Shown: positions 7,704 to 17,948 of the stretch, piece by piece
Numbering within the stretch: the stretch's first letter is position 1
Layout of the letters: each line of letters begins with the position of its first letter
From: Leptospira chreensis
GTDB taxonomy: Bacteria > Spirochaetota > Leptospiria > Leptospirales > Leptospiraceae
Assembly: GCF_016919165.1 (NCBI RefSeq)
Contig: NZ_JAFFPS010000071.1
Location: 355,428-419,427 of the forward strand
Length of the DNA stretch: 64,000 nucleotides
Direction of reading: 5' to 3'
Made by a program: the position numbers and the translations under genes
Notes under the pieces: model-generated
Database searches by the model: none
Told to the model about the DNA's origin: nothing
What the model saw: the letters and a program-made list of their open reading frames with translations, nothing else

Positions 7704-10076
7704 AGATAACCATTTTTCAACGGTTTTGTAAAGATCGGCAGAGGAAAGTGGTTTGGTAAGAAAGTCATCCATTCCCGATTCCATTGCCGTATCTTTTACT
7801 GAAAAAAACGCTCCCGCCGTCAATGCGATGATGGGAGTTTTTTTCTTTGTATCTTTTTCTAAATTTCTAATTTCCATTGTGGCCGTATAACCATCCATAA
7901 CTGGCATCTGTAAGTCCATAAAGATTAAATCCGGAACTTTTTGTTTGAATTGATTGATGGCATCAGCACCATCGGCGGCATATCTCATTTGTATATTGGG
8001 ATATCTTTTTAATAACATTTTTGATAACAGTCTTTTGTTTAGATCATTGTCTTCCACAATCAAAATATCATTTTGAATTTGATTGTTTTCAATGATTGCA
8101 GATTCATCGGGAATGGTTTGTTTTTCTTCAAATAAATTGGAAGATACTGATCCTGAGGAATTTACATGGAGGGATAAAACAAAATAAAAAGTGCTCCCCT
8201 TTCCTAATTCACTTTCGAATCGTAAAAGAGAATCCATCTTGTGAATGAGTTCACTTGTGATCGTGAGACCAAGTCCTGATCCACCGTACTTTCTTGTGAT
8301 GGAAGTATCTGCTTGTGAGAAGGAATCAAAAAGTTTAGTCTGAGAACTGATGTCGATTCCAATTCCTGTGTCAGACACAGAGAACTCAATGTCGATCATC
8401 TCTCCTGTTTGTTTGATTGGTTTTACGGAAACTTCTACCTTCCCTTCATGAGTAAACTTGATGGCATTTCCAATCAAATTGGAAAGGACTTGTCTCACTC
8501 GCAAAGGATCTAGAAATACGAATCTGGGTAAACCTGGATCTAGTTTTAGTTTTAAAGGAATGGCTTGGGAGGCGGCAGAGATTTGAAAGAGATCTACCGT
8601 AGATTGAACTAAGTCGATAAGATCCGTGCTGATTAGTTCTAATTCCATCTTTCCGGAATCAATTTTTGAAAAATCAAGGATTTGATTGACTAGGGATAAC
8701 AAACTTTTTCCAGAAATATAGATACTACGTAAATATTCTTTTTGTTCATCTGAAAGTGATGCATGTAACAATAGTTCTGTGAAACCAATAATTCCATTGA
8801 GTGGAGTTCGAATTTCGTGGCTCATATTGGCTAAAAAATTGCCCTTAGCAAGGTTGGCGGCTTCTGCCATTTCTTTTGCTTTTCGTAAGGTATGTTCTAT
8901 TTTTTTGACTTCTGTTAGATCTGAATTGGATCCAACCATTCTGATTTTGTTTCCCGATGCATCTCTTTGGATATAACACCGAGACACAACATGAGCATAA
9001 TTTCCTTTTCTTTTTTTCATCTGGAAACTGAACTCGAAAGTTTCTCTCTGTGAGGATAAAATATTTTCTAAAAATTCAGAGACCCATTCGGAATCATCGG
9101 GATGGATCAAACTTTTCCAAAAACTGATCGGTACATTATCTGATTTTTCGTCGTTTCCGAATTCTAACCACCATCGCCTAGAATAGATTACTGTATTGTT
9201 CACCAAATCCCAGTCAAACCATCCATCGGAACTCACTTCTAAAATTAACGCATATCTTTCGTTAGATTCTTTTAAGGCATTTTCAGCACGTTTTTGTTCT
9301 GTTATGTCTTTGCTTGATCCGACAATAAACTTTATTTTTCCATCGACTTCAATAGGAGTGAGTGCCGTAGTCCAGATTTTTGTTCCTGCAGGCATAGGGA
9401 TACTTTCTTCATAAGAGATTGTATGTTTTTCCCGAATCGCATTTCTATAATTTCTGATCACAGGGGATCCCAATATTTCCCCTAAAAGATCAATAGGAGT
9501 TTTGCCTTGAATGGCGGATTGAATGACACCGGTTGCTTTTTCATAAGCTGTATTGACCCGACGGATGACAAAATCTCCATTCTCCATCACTTCGACAAGG
9601 AACATGGAATCTTGGCTTCCATTAAAAAGAATATTATTTTCGAGTAACAGTTGTTTAATTTCTGTAGATTCACTTTTAATAAAATCTTGTACTGAAAGTA
9701 ATTCTGAAATATCGGTGACCACTCCATCAAATCGTAAGATTTTTCCAGATTCATCTCGGATCAATCGGCCTTGGCTTTGGACAAGTTTGATTTGGTTGTC
9801 TTTCGTTTGGATTCGATATCGGATTCGAAACTTATTTGTTTCGTTTAACGAACTCAGTGCGTGTTCGACTATATGTATGTCCTCGGTATGGATCATTTTT
9901 CGCCAAGCACCTAACTCATGTTTGAAAAATTCTATTGGGTATCCGCTGAGAGTTTCCACGGAAGGGCTGACATAAATAATTTCTAACTCCGGAAAACTAG
10001 CTGAAAAGACTACCTCCTCCATGGCGGAGAGAATTTGCATTTCCAATGAAGGCGGAGGAGTTTGCATACCGTCCAT
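7689..10076 (-). CDS. hybrid histidine kinase with three PAS domains and a receiver
   Basis: 795 residues with no clear membrane segment, so probably cytoplasmic. Three PAS domains are visible (about 12-125, 148-262 and 275-392, each ending in a TDISE/KDITE/SDLTE-type C-terminal motif). The HisKA domain has the phospho-acceptor His420 in [12 protein letters not shown]. The HATPase region has N, G1 and G2 boxes ([21 protein letters not shown]). A C-terminal receiver (about 675-795) has Asp721 in [13 protein letters not shown]. It senses an unknown, probably internal signal and passes phosphate to its own receiver, then probably to an HPt protein elsewhere. No partner lies nearby. Confidence 0.93.
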   Translation of the reverse strand: MDGMQTPPPSLEMQILSAMEEVVFSASFPELEIIYVSPSVETLSGYPIEFFKHELGAWRKMIHTEDIHIVEHALSSLNETNKFRIRYRIQTKDNQIKLVQSQGRLIRDESGKILRFDGVVTDISELLSVQDFIKSESTEIKQLLLENNILFNGSQDSMFLVEVMENGDFVIRRVNTAYEKATGVIQSAIQGKTPIDLLGEILGSPVIRNYRNAIREKHTISYEESIPMPAGTKIWTTALTPIEVDGKIKFIVGSSKDITEQKRAENALKESNERYALILEVSSDGWFDWDLVNNTVIYSRRWWLEFGNDEKSDNVPISFWKSLIHPDDSEWVSEFLENILSSQRETFEFSFQMKKRKGNYAHVVSRCYIQRDASGNKIRMVGSNSDLTEVKKIEHTLRKAKEMAEAANLAKGNFLANMSHEIRTPLNGIIGFTELLLHASLSDEQKEYLRSIYISGKSLLSLVNQILDFSKIDSGKMELELISTDLIDLVQSTVDLFQISAASQAIPLKLKLDPGLPRFVFLDPLRVRQVLSNLIGNAIKFTHEGKVEVSVKPIKQTGEMIDIEFSVSDTGIGIDISSQTKLFDSFSQADTSITRKYGGSGLGLTITSELIHKMDSLLRFESELGKGSTFYFVLSLHVNSSGSVSSNLFEEKQTIPDESAIIENNQIQNDILIVEDNDLNKRLLSKMLLKRYPNIQMRYAADGADAINQFKQKVPDLIFMDLQMPVMDGYTATMEIRNLEKDTKKKTPIIALTAGAFFSVKDTAMESGMDDFLTKPLSSADLYKTVEKWLSSSRV

Positions 10077-10110
10077 TGGACGAATCTTTCCGAAATATCT
10101 ACAAACTAAA

Positions 10111-10548
10111 TTAGGATTTTCTAATAAGAAATGGGAGCGCCAAACTAGGTGTAAACTGGTTGTAACTCATCCCGAGTAGATCCGTCTCGTTCAAAACGCG
10201 GAACTCATCCACAAAATAAGGCCAGGGAAAAGGGGCATTTTTTGTATATTTTAGGACAAGGCTTGGGTTTCCGTCCAGTCGTGACGGAGCGATGGACAAA
10301 TGCATGGGGTGGCGTAACTGGAACTCTGTCTCTTTAGGCGACAAAAACAAATTATAAGCAATCTCTGAACCATCAAATGATTTCCCCCACCAATGCCGAA
10401 AGGACATAAAGTTCAAACTGAAACTAGCACCTGTTTGCAACCATTTGGGACCGATCCACTCGGCTCGAAAATTCCCTGTAGGAAAGGAATCGGGTGCCTT
10501 TAATTCAAGAAATTGTTTTTTGATTTTGAAGAGAGACATCGTCATCAA
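10111..10548 (-). CDS. conserved-looking hypothetical protein
   Basis: 145 residues, rich in aromatic residues (GPKWLQTG, FRHWWGKSF, PFPWPYFVDEFRV), without signal peptide or membrane segment. The start could be this ATG or the one at 10539 (Met4). I recognise no family. The compact beta-like composition suggests a small enzyme-like or binding domain, but no catalytic motif is evident. It lies 34 bp upstream of the hybrid kinase start on the same strand and could share its transcript. Confidence 0.6.
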   Translation of the reverse strand: MMTMSLFKIKKQFLELKAPDSFPTGNFRAEWIGPKWLQTGASFSLNFMSFRHWWGKSFDGSEIAYNLFLSPKETEFQLRHPMHLSIAPSRLDGNPSLVLKYTKNAPFPWPYFVDEFRVLNETDLLGMSYNQFTPSLALPFLIRKS

Positions 10549-10691
10549 TCAAATTCCAAAATCCCAAAAGCATAGCGAAAATTCTGATACAATCAAAAAA
10601 ATATAGAAAGATTTTCCATTTCATTCAGGAAAGAGTTGGCAAACAAGGGAGTCCGTCGTAGAACAGGGAACATTCGAATTTCGGAGTTCTC

Positions 10692-13600
10692 ATGCGTAAG
10701 TTGGTATTGGCTTTTAGTTTTCTATTTTTCCTCAGTTCTTGCAATTCTATCAGCGGCGTTTTTCGCTCTATCAAACGCATTATCTTTCCTAGCAGTTGTC
10801 GCATCGAAGTCAAACTAGACACTACTGACCTAAAATATTTAGAAGATCTTTGGGATTACCGCTTCACAGTTTCCGAAGATACCAATTTGCAAGAATTTGC
10901 ATCAGCCGTTCAGATCTCTCCCAAACCATCCAACCTTCGATTCGATTATTCTGATTATGTGACCCGAGAGATTTCCTTGGACCATTGGAACTTTGATCCG
11001 AATATAGAGTATGAAATCAAAATTGGAAAATTTTATGCAGAGAACGATTGTTTTTTAGAGACTCCTGTTAGTTTTAAACTTCCAGTGATGGCAAGAAAAC
11101 CTTCATTCTATTTATCTCGTGAAAATATATTTGAATCCAACTTAAACAAAGTCCTTCCTATTTTCATTTCGAATGTTCCCGAATTTCAAATTCGATCTTC
11201 TGAATTGTCAATCCCCGTTCTTGTGAATGCAATCGCAACACTCGGGAACAAATATTATGAATTCGAAAACCAACTGAGTTGGAAAAAAACGGTATGGAAG
11301 TCCGGTATCAAAGTGAATGCCTTTGGAAACCAAGGTATGGATATTGATTCCTATTTTGGTGCCAAACCGAATACAAAAGGATGGATCGCTTTTCAGTTAG
11401 GAGCCGATGTCATTGGCGAAGGTAACAAGGAAGAATACAAAAAAGAATCTATATTTTTACAATCCACCAACTTAGGCATCACAACCAAGTTAGATCCAAA
11501 TACACTCCATGTTTGGGTACATACTCTTTCCAAAGCAGAACCAGTTTCCAATACCAATATCAGTTTGTATGAAAAAGGAAGTTTGCGTGGGACATGTAAA
11601 ACAGATAAAGATGGACATTGTACAGTGCCGTCCATCAGTGATACAAAATCTTACGATAAATCGGTGTTAATTGCCGAAGACTCTTCTGGTGATAAAGCCT
11701 TTCTTCATTTTAATGAAACACATATCGAAGGATATAGCGATTATTACACAGAAAACCATGTTAAAGGAAAAATTTACTTCGATCGAAAGTTATACAGACC
11801 AGGCGACCGTGTGGAGATCAAAGCTGTACTTGCGGATCGAAAGAATGGGACACTTGTTCCTTATAGTTCTAAAAGTGTAAATATACAAATTCGAGATTCT
11901 CGTGGAAAGGATGTGAGTAATACAAATCTTAGTTCCACAGGGCAGGGGGGAGTTGCCACAGGGTATACCATTCCTTCGGATGCACCTCTTGGGCATTATT
12001 CTGTAACCGTTTATGCCGCTGGAAAAAATGATTCCATCACTTACGATACCTTCCAAGTCGAAGAATTTCGACCTGTGAACTTTATGGTGAACGTCAATTT
12101 AGCAAATGTCGTAAACAAAGACCAAAACATAAAGGGAACGGTGGAAGGGAAATACATGTTTGGTGCTCCTATGGGTGGAGCTAAGATCAGTTACTCGGTC
12201 TTAAAAAGAAAAAGACATATTTCCTTCGAATCATTTGTGAGTTATGATTTTTCTGATACTTGGTATGATTACGAAGATGAATATTCCGAAGGTAACTCAG
12301 ATTATGTAAGTGGATCGGAAGGTGTTTTGGATTCCAAAGGCCTTTTTGCTTTGGACATTCCTGTCCAAGACTTAACTCGTAAATTTGCGACAGATGGGGA
12401 AGATATCGAAATTGCAGATCCTTTCAATTTGGTTGTGGAATCCTCTGTATTTGATGTCGATGGAAAGTCGGTTACAAAATCTTCGAGTATCCCTTACAAT
12501 CCCTCGGAAACTTATGTAGGTTTGAAATGTAACGATAGATACCAAGCGATAGATAAACCATTTCAATTTGGAGCTCTTGCAATCAATCTACAAGGAAAAG
12601 CCGTTGCCGGTGCGGAGTTAAAGGCTTATATTATTTATAATGACTGGACTTCTGTTCTGTCAAAAGGAATCGGGAAGTTTTTCTTTAGAAGTAACCAACT
12701 AACAAAGAAAGTTGTTGAGGTCAAAAAACTCGTTTCGAAAGCCGATGGAGTTTCTTTTGATTATAAGGCAAAGGATTCCGGAAGTTACACTGTTTTAGTT
12801 TTAAACAAAGATAAAGTTTTTTCCCGCGTGGATTTTTATGCTTATGAAAAAGAATCTTATTATACTTGGGACTTTCGTGGGGACGACTCCATCGAATTAC
12901 GTTCCGATAAAAAAGAATACAAAATTGGGGATAAAGCAAAAATCCTCATCAAATCTCCTCTGCAAAACGCTCGTGTTATCGTGACAGTAGAAAGAGATTC
13001 CGTTTATTTCAAAAAATCTTTTTTGATGAAAGGAAACAGCGCTCCTCTTGAAATTCCCATTGAAGAGTCTTATCTTCCGAATGTGGATGTCAATGTGGTG
13101 ATGTTGTCGGGTAGGTTGCCTGTGCCTGAGGGACTATCTTCTGATGATATTAAAGAATTTAATGAACAAGACTTAGGTGCTCCGAAAGCCAAAACGGGAT
13201 CTGTGACTTTAAAAGTCAATTTGGCATCAAGAACGGCACCTGTTGTGATCAAAACGGACAAACAGGAATACCAACCGAGAGAACAGGTGAAATTGTCGAT
13301 TCAATCAAGTCCCGGTGCGGAACTCACAGTATCAGTCGCTGACCGCGGTGTTTTAGATTTGGTTGGTTATTCTTTTCAAAGTCCTGTGCAAATGTTCTAT
13401 CAGTATTGGTATAGTATTGTAAAAACATATGAACTTCGTAGTATGATCATCAAACATTATATATACGAAAACAAAGGAGATAGTCCCGGTGGGGATTACG
13501 GCGAAGATTCGGGTGGTGGGTTTTCGGCAGAATCGGAATCTGGTGCGAGGAAAGACTTTCGGTATACCGCTTATTGGAATCCGGTTGTGATTGCCGATAG

Positions 13601-15761
13601 TAGCGGGAATGCCGATCTCAGTTTTACTTTACCAGACAATTTAACTACATTTAGGATTATGGTTGCTTCTTCCGCCAATGGAAAGTTTGGTGCTTCCAAT
13701 TCCGAGTTTATCGTCAAAAAGAATCTAGTTTTACAAAAAACCGTCGCAAGGTTCATTCGTGTTGGCGATAATTTAGAGTTAGGTGGAAGTATCACCAACA
13801 ATACTAAGAAAAAAGGTAAATTTAAATATAAAATCGACTCCAAGTTTCTTTCTGAGGATAAAGGTTGGATCTCAATTGAACTTGCTGCAGGTCAAACCAA
13901 GGAAGTACTTCGAACTTTCCAGATTTCAGAATCACAATACATCAAACTCAAACTAGACCATCCTAAGGATGAAATTCAAGCGTCTTACCAAATTTCTGTG
14001 GAACCAGAGAACATGAATGAGTTTGCCGACTTAAAAAAATCCGATTTGTCTGACGCTTTGGTGGTGACCTTGCCAATCAAAGAATTTGATCCAGTAACAT
14101 CGGTTCAATTTTCGGGATATACGGATTCGGAACACAAAACATTGATTTCCTTCCCTAAAAAAGAATCTATTTTGTTAAACAAAGGATCACTTGACATTCG
14201 TATGTCGGGAACGGCTCTTACTGCCTTAAAATCTGCCTTCGATTTTTATGAATCCAATCCTTACTTTTGTATGGAACAGAGGACATCGGCTTATCTTCTT
14301 TCTTTGAGTGCCGGAGAGTTATTAAAAGAATTCCAATACAAAGCTCCAGCGAAAGATTCTTATGATTTTACTCAAATTGAAAAGTTGTTTTTAGATGAGA
14401 TGTCTGAGTTTCAAACATCGGAAGGAAGTTTTAGAGTTTGGAAAGGCCATGGTAGAACAGGGTATCCTTATTTGACTGCCTACATCGCCTCAGTGATGCA
14501 GATTGGAAAAGACAAAGGGAAAAGATCCAACGCACAAGCCTATAAATTGGCAATTCAATATTTAGAAAACTATGTAAAGAATCCGACAGAGACCTCGATC
14601 AACTCATACCAAACTCTCAGTTTGATTTATTCTGTTCTTTCTAAAGACAAAAAAGAAATTCATTCTTTAGAAAAAACTTTGGTGGATCATTTCGAAGAAT
14701 TGAATTTAAAGTCGCGCGGAATTTTTCTTACGGCATATGCTGAAGTACATAAGTTAGAAACTGTTGATTCCGATCCTGTGTTTAAAAAATTATTCGCAGA
14801 ATACACAAAGTACATTGCCTATGAAAAAGAATTATTTGCAATCAAACCTTTAAAGCAGAATACAGATGAATACTATTATTATTCATATTATAGTTCTTCT
14901 TCTGTACTTGGCCATTATTTGCGATTGTTACTTAGGGTAGATTCAAAAAATCCAAGGATTGTGGAGCTTGTGAAATCGATTATGATGGATCGCCAAAATC
15001 ATTTTTGGTCAGACAGTCATAGTGTTGGAACCATCGCATTCGCACTCGCCGAATATCGGAATCGTTTTGAATCCACATCTCTTGATACGGAAGGAGAGGC
15101 CATCTTTGGAGAAAAAACGTTAATCGAAGAATCTTTTTCTTCCTCTTCCGATTCTATCTACAAAGAAGAGATTACATTCGATCGTCTGTTTGAAGGAAAA
15201 GATCCATCGGGCCGACCATTGGTATTCAAACGAACCAGTTCCGAAGGTAGATTGTATTTTCAAACTAGGTTGATGTATGTTCCTGTAAAGGATACCACCA
15301 CTCAAAAGTTTAATGGTCTTGAAATAAAGAAAACTTTGTATCGCATTGATGGAAGAAATTCCAATGGAGATGCCATCTTAAAAGAAGTAACGAGTTTACA
15401 ACGAGGATCCACTTATCTTGTAAAAGTGAAAATACTGAGTAACTTAGAACAAGCCTTCGGGATGATTGTGGATCCAATTCCAAGTAATACAGAGATTGTA
15501 AACACATCCTTTTTAACAGAAAAAGCATCCGATGGAGAAGAAACCGAAGTTACAGAGAACTACTATGGTGGATACAAAGAATACAGGGATGATCGTGTCA
15601 TCTTTTCAGAAGATCGAATTGGAAAGGGGGAAACAGAGTTTAATTATATATTAAGACCTGTGGCAAAAGGGAATTCCATTATGCCGGCTTCCAAAACCTT
15701 TTTGATGTATCATCCACAATTTTATGGAAATACCAATACCATTCGAGTGAAAGTGGAGTGA
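10692..15761 (+). CDS. bacterial alpha-2-macroglobulin lipoprotein with thioester motif
   Basis: 1689 residues. The lipoprotein signal is MRKLVLAFSFLFFLSSC (Cys17). The long body consists of repeated macroglobulin beta-sandwich domains. The A2M-family region includes a WNP/TLPDNLTTFRIM segment (about 965-995), followed by C1193-M-E-Q, the thioester motif, in NPYFCMEQRTSAYL and an alpha/alpha barrel of TED type. Such proteins are thought to trap proteases in the periplasm and guard the cell wall. It overlaps pbpC by 4 bp (GTGA), the classical A2M-PBP1C pairing. A Gly/Ser-rich loop (about 930-950) may be the bait region, which is inference. Confidence 0.93.
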   Translation: MRKLVLAFSFLFFLSSCNSISGVFRSIKRIIFPSSCRIEVKLDTTDLKYLEDLWDYRFTVSEDTNLQEFASAVQISPKPSNLRFDYSDYVTREISLDHWNFDPNIEYEIKIGKFYAENDCFLETPVSFKLPVMARKPSFYLSRENIFESNLNKVLPIFISNVPEFQIRSSELSIPVLVNAIATLGNKYYEFENQLSWKKTVWKSGIKVNAFGNQGMDIDSYFGAKPNTKGWIAFQLGADVIGEGNKEEYKKESIFLQSTNLGITTKLDPNTLHVWVHTLSKAEPVSNTNISLYEKGSLRGTCKTDKDGHCTVPSISDTKSYDKSVLIAEDSSGDKAFLHFNETHIEGYSDYYTENHVKGKIYFDRKLYRPGDRVEIKAVLADRKNGTLVPYSSKSVNIQIRDSRGKDVSNTNLSSTGQGGVATGYTIPSDAPLGHYSVTVYAAGKNDSITYDTFQVEEFRPVNFMVNVNLANVVNKDQNIKGTVEGKYMFGAPMGGAKISYSVLKRKRHISFESFVSYDFSDTWYDYEDEYSEGNSDYVSGSEGVLDSKGLFALDIPVQDLTRKFATDGEDIEIADPFNLVVESSVFDVDGKSVTKSSSIPYNPSETYVGLKCNDRYQAIDKPFQFGALAINLQGKAVAGAELKAYIIYNDWTSVLSKGIGKFFFRSNQLTKKVVEVKKLVSKADGVSFDYKAKDSGSYTVLVLNKDKVFSRVDFYAYEKESYYTWDFRGDDSIELRSDKKEYKIGDKAKILIKSPLQNARVIVTVERDSVYFKKSFLMKGNSAPLEIPIEESYLPNVDVNVVMLSGRLPVPEGLSSDDIKEFNEQDLGAPKAKTGSVTLKVNLASRTAPVVIKTDKQEYQPREQVKLSIQSSPGAELTVSVADRGVLDLVGYSFQSPVQMFYQYWYSIVKTYELRSMIIKHYIYENKGDSPGGDYGEDSGGGFSAESESGARKDFRYTAYWNPVVIADSSGNADLSFTLPDNLTTFRIMVASSANGKFGASNSEFIVKKNLVLQKTVARFIRVGDNLELGGSITNNTKKKGKFKYKIDSKFLSEDKGWISIELAAGQTKEVLRTFQISESQYIKLKLDHPKDEIQASYQISVEPENMNEFADLKKSDLSDALVVTLPIKEFDPVTSVQFSGYTDSEHKTLISFPKKESILLNKGSLDIRMSGTALTALKSAFDFYESNPYFCMEQRTSAYLLSLSAGELLKEFQYKAPAKDSYDFTQIEKLFLDEMSEFQTSEGSFRVWKGHGRTGYPYLTAYIASVMQIGKDKGKRSNAQAYKLAIQYLENYVKNPTETSINSYQTLSLIYSVLSKDKKEIHSLEKTLVDHFEELNLKSRGIFLTAYAEVHKLETVDSDPVFKKLFAEYTKYIAYEKELFAIKPLKQNTDEYYYYSYYSSSSVLGHYLRLLLRVDSKNPRIVELVKSIMMDRQNHFWSDSHSVGTIAFALAEYRNRFESTSLDTEGEAIFGEKTLIEESFSSSSDSIYKEEITFDRLFEGKDPSGRPLVFKRTSSEGRLYFQTRLMYVPVKDTTTQKFNGLEIKKTLYRIDGRNSNGDAILKEVTSLQRGSTYLVKVKILSNLEQAFGMIVDPIPSNTEIVNTSFLTEKASDGEETEVTENYYGGYKEYRDDRVIFSEDRIGKGETEFNYILRPVAKGNSIMPASKTFLMYHPQFYGNTNTIRVKVE

Positions 15762-17947
15762 TTTCTAAGACCAAAATTACCATTTATATTATGTTAGTGG
15801 GAAGTATGATCATTCCACTAACAGGATTTTTACTAAGACCCGTTTCTTTTGAATCCCTTCGCAACCATTCAACTGTCAGAATCCTAACCCAGGAAGGGAC
15901 TCTCATTGGTCGGGGAAAAAACAAAAATCAAACCAAACAAGATTGGGAAAGCATTCGTGAGTATCCCAACTTTGTCCCAGAGATTTTAAAAATTGCAGAA
16001 GACAAACGTTATGATTCCCATCACGGGATCGATGTATTGGCAGGATTCAATTCCCTTCGTTCCTATATTTTTTCGGAGGGGAAACGTGGAGGGGCATCCA
16101 CCATCACAATGCAACTTGTGCGGATTCAAAATCCAGAAATTCGATCTTATCCATTTTTCTTACGAAAAACTTTTGAAATTTTTGAGGCATTTCGCTACGA
16201 AGTTTGGCTTACCAAATCGGAAATTTTAGAAGCCTATTTAAATTCTGTCTCCATCCATTCCAATCTGGTTGGATTTCCATCCACATCACTGACGTTATTT
16301 GGAAAACATATCCGATTTTTATCGATTGAAGAAACAGTTTATCTGACCGTTCTCATTCGGAAAAATAAACCCTCAGAAGAAGAATTATCCCTTCGATATC
16401 ATAATCTAAGGGATCGAATTCCCTACACAATTCCAAAGTTAGAAAATCCAAACGAACTCACGGTTGGTTTTTCTTCTTCAAACAAGCCGAATTTTTCGGA
16501 ATCATGGAAAGGGGAACACCAACACTTTCTCAATTGGATTCGAACTTTGATTTCTATCCCTTCCGAAGAATTTGTTTCTTCCTTATCTTCTGAATTAAAT
16601 TCCGAATTACATTCAATTGTGAACTCAGAACTAGAAGGGCTAAAAAGGTGGAATGTATCCAATGCCTCTGCCATTGTTTTGGAACGTGTTCCTGGTAAAG
16701 ACGATGAATTAGAACTCAAAGCCATGATCGGATCCAAAAATTTCTTTGAAGATGGTAATGGAATGGTGAACGGTAGTTTGGCATATCGAGATGCGGGTAG
16801 TACTCTCAAACCATTGTTATATGCCATCGCAATTGAAAAGGGACATTATATTGTTAATTCCATTTTCTCTGATGAAAAATACTCCTTCTCTTTAGGGCAG
16901 GGAGGAAACTACCTTCCGAGAAATGCCGACCTTCGGTATTGGGGAGATTTGACTTTGGCCGAAGCTCTCGGAAACTCAAGGAACATTCCCGCCGTCACTG
17001 CGATCAACCAGATGGGTGTGACTCCTTTTTATCGATTTTTACAATCAGCCGGATTTGATCATTTAAAAGAATCTCCACAGTTTTATGGTCCAGGTCTTGC
17101 TCTTGGTGTTGGCGGAACGAGTCTTTTGCAGCTAACGCGTGCATATGGCTCATTCCCTTTGGATGGGGTGTTACCAAAAATTCGTTTGGGGAAAATGGAT
17201 AAAAAACCATTGTATTTCGGTGACTCAATGCGCCTCTTTTCGAGTGAAACTGCCGAAGAAATAAAATTTGTTTTGAAAGATCCTAAATTAAGGCAAAGGG
17301 CTTTTGGTCGGAGGAGTTATTTGGATTTTCCATTTCCTGTTTCCATTAAAACAGGGACTTCTAAAGACTATAGAAATTCTTGGACAGTGGCATTTAACGA
17401 GAATTATGTGGTCGGCGCTTGGGTAGGAAATTTTTCTGGAGAACGAACCATGGATGTTTCCGGTTCCTTTGGAGCTGGACGGATTGTACAGAATATATTT
17501 CGAAGTTTGATGAAAGACAAACCAAAACTAGATTATCACTCTCAGTTCACCGAACCCCGAAATTTTTGTAGGCTTACTGGGAAGTTAGCCCTTCCCAAAT
17601 GTCCATCCATCGTTTTAAGAGTGCGAAAAAAAATCTTACTCCCCACACCATGTGACCAACATAGCGAAGAGTCCAATGTTTCCATATTAGGGGTTGGTTT
17701 TGTGTATCCTTCTATGGGCCAAGTCTATTTATACCATCCATCTTATGAAAAAGAAACACAAGAGATACCGGTTCGGATTCGTGAAATCAAAACTCTAAAA
17801 GATCCGAAACTCATTTGGAATGGCCAACAAGAATTCAAACCATCCACAAGTGGGGACTTACGTCTCCCCATTGTCCGTGGAAAACAGTCTTTGGTATTGT
17901 ATGATGGAGAATTGAAGAAGGCCTCTGTTGATTTTGAAGTTAGATAA
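15758..17947 (+). CDS. pbpC: penicillin-binding protein 1C
   Basis: 729 residues from a GTG start that overlaps the A2M stop (GTGA). An N-terminal membrane anchor (about 7-27) is followed by a glycosyltransferase domain with Glu81 in EDKRYDSHHGID and RGGASTITMQLVR. The transpeptidase domain has S348-T-L-K351, S407-R-N409 and K531-T-G-T-S. A C-terminal BiPBP_C-like beta domain follows. It polymerises and cross-links peptidoglycan on the periplasmic face. Linkage to alpha-2-macroglobulin fits a wall-repair role after damage. Confidence 0.96.
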   Translation: MISKTKITIYIMLVGSMIIPLTGFLLRPVSFESLRNHSTVRILTQEGTLIGRGKNKNQTKQDWESIREYPNFVPEILKIAEDKRYDSHHGIDVLAGFNSLRSYIFSEGKRGGASTITMQLVRIQNPEIRSYPFFLRKTFEIFEAFRYEVWLTKSEILEAYLNSVSIHSNLVGFPSTSLTLFGKHIRFLSIEETVYLTVLIRKNKPSEEELSLRYHNLRDRIPYTIPKLENPNELTVGFSSSNKPNFSESWKGEHQHFLNWIRTLISIPSEEFVSSLSSELNSELHSIVNSELEGLKRWNVSNASAIVLERVPGKDDELELKAMIGSKNFFEDGNGMVNGSLAYRDAGSTLKPLLYAIAIEKGHYIVNSIFSDEKYSFSLGQGGNYLPRNADLRYWGDLTLAEALGNSRNIPAVTAINQMGVTPFYRFLQSAGFDHLKESPQFYGPGLALGVGGTSLLQLTRAYGSFPLDGVLPKIRLGKMDKKPLYFGDSMRLFSSETAEEIKFVLKDPKLRQRAFGRRSYLDFPFPVSIKTGTSKDYRNSWTVAFNENYVVGAWVGNFSGERTMDVSGSFGAGRIVQNIFRSLMKDKPKLDYHSQFTEPRNFCRLTGKLALPKCPSIVLRVRKKILLPTPCDQHSEESNVSILGVGFVYPSMGQVYLYHPSYEKETQEIPVRIREIKTLKDPKLIWNGQQEFKPSTSGDLRLPIVRGKQSLVLYDGELKKASVDFEVR

Positions 17948-17948
17948 G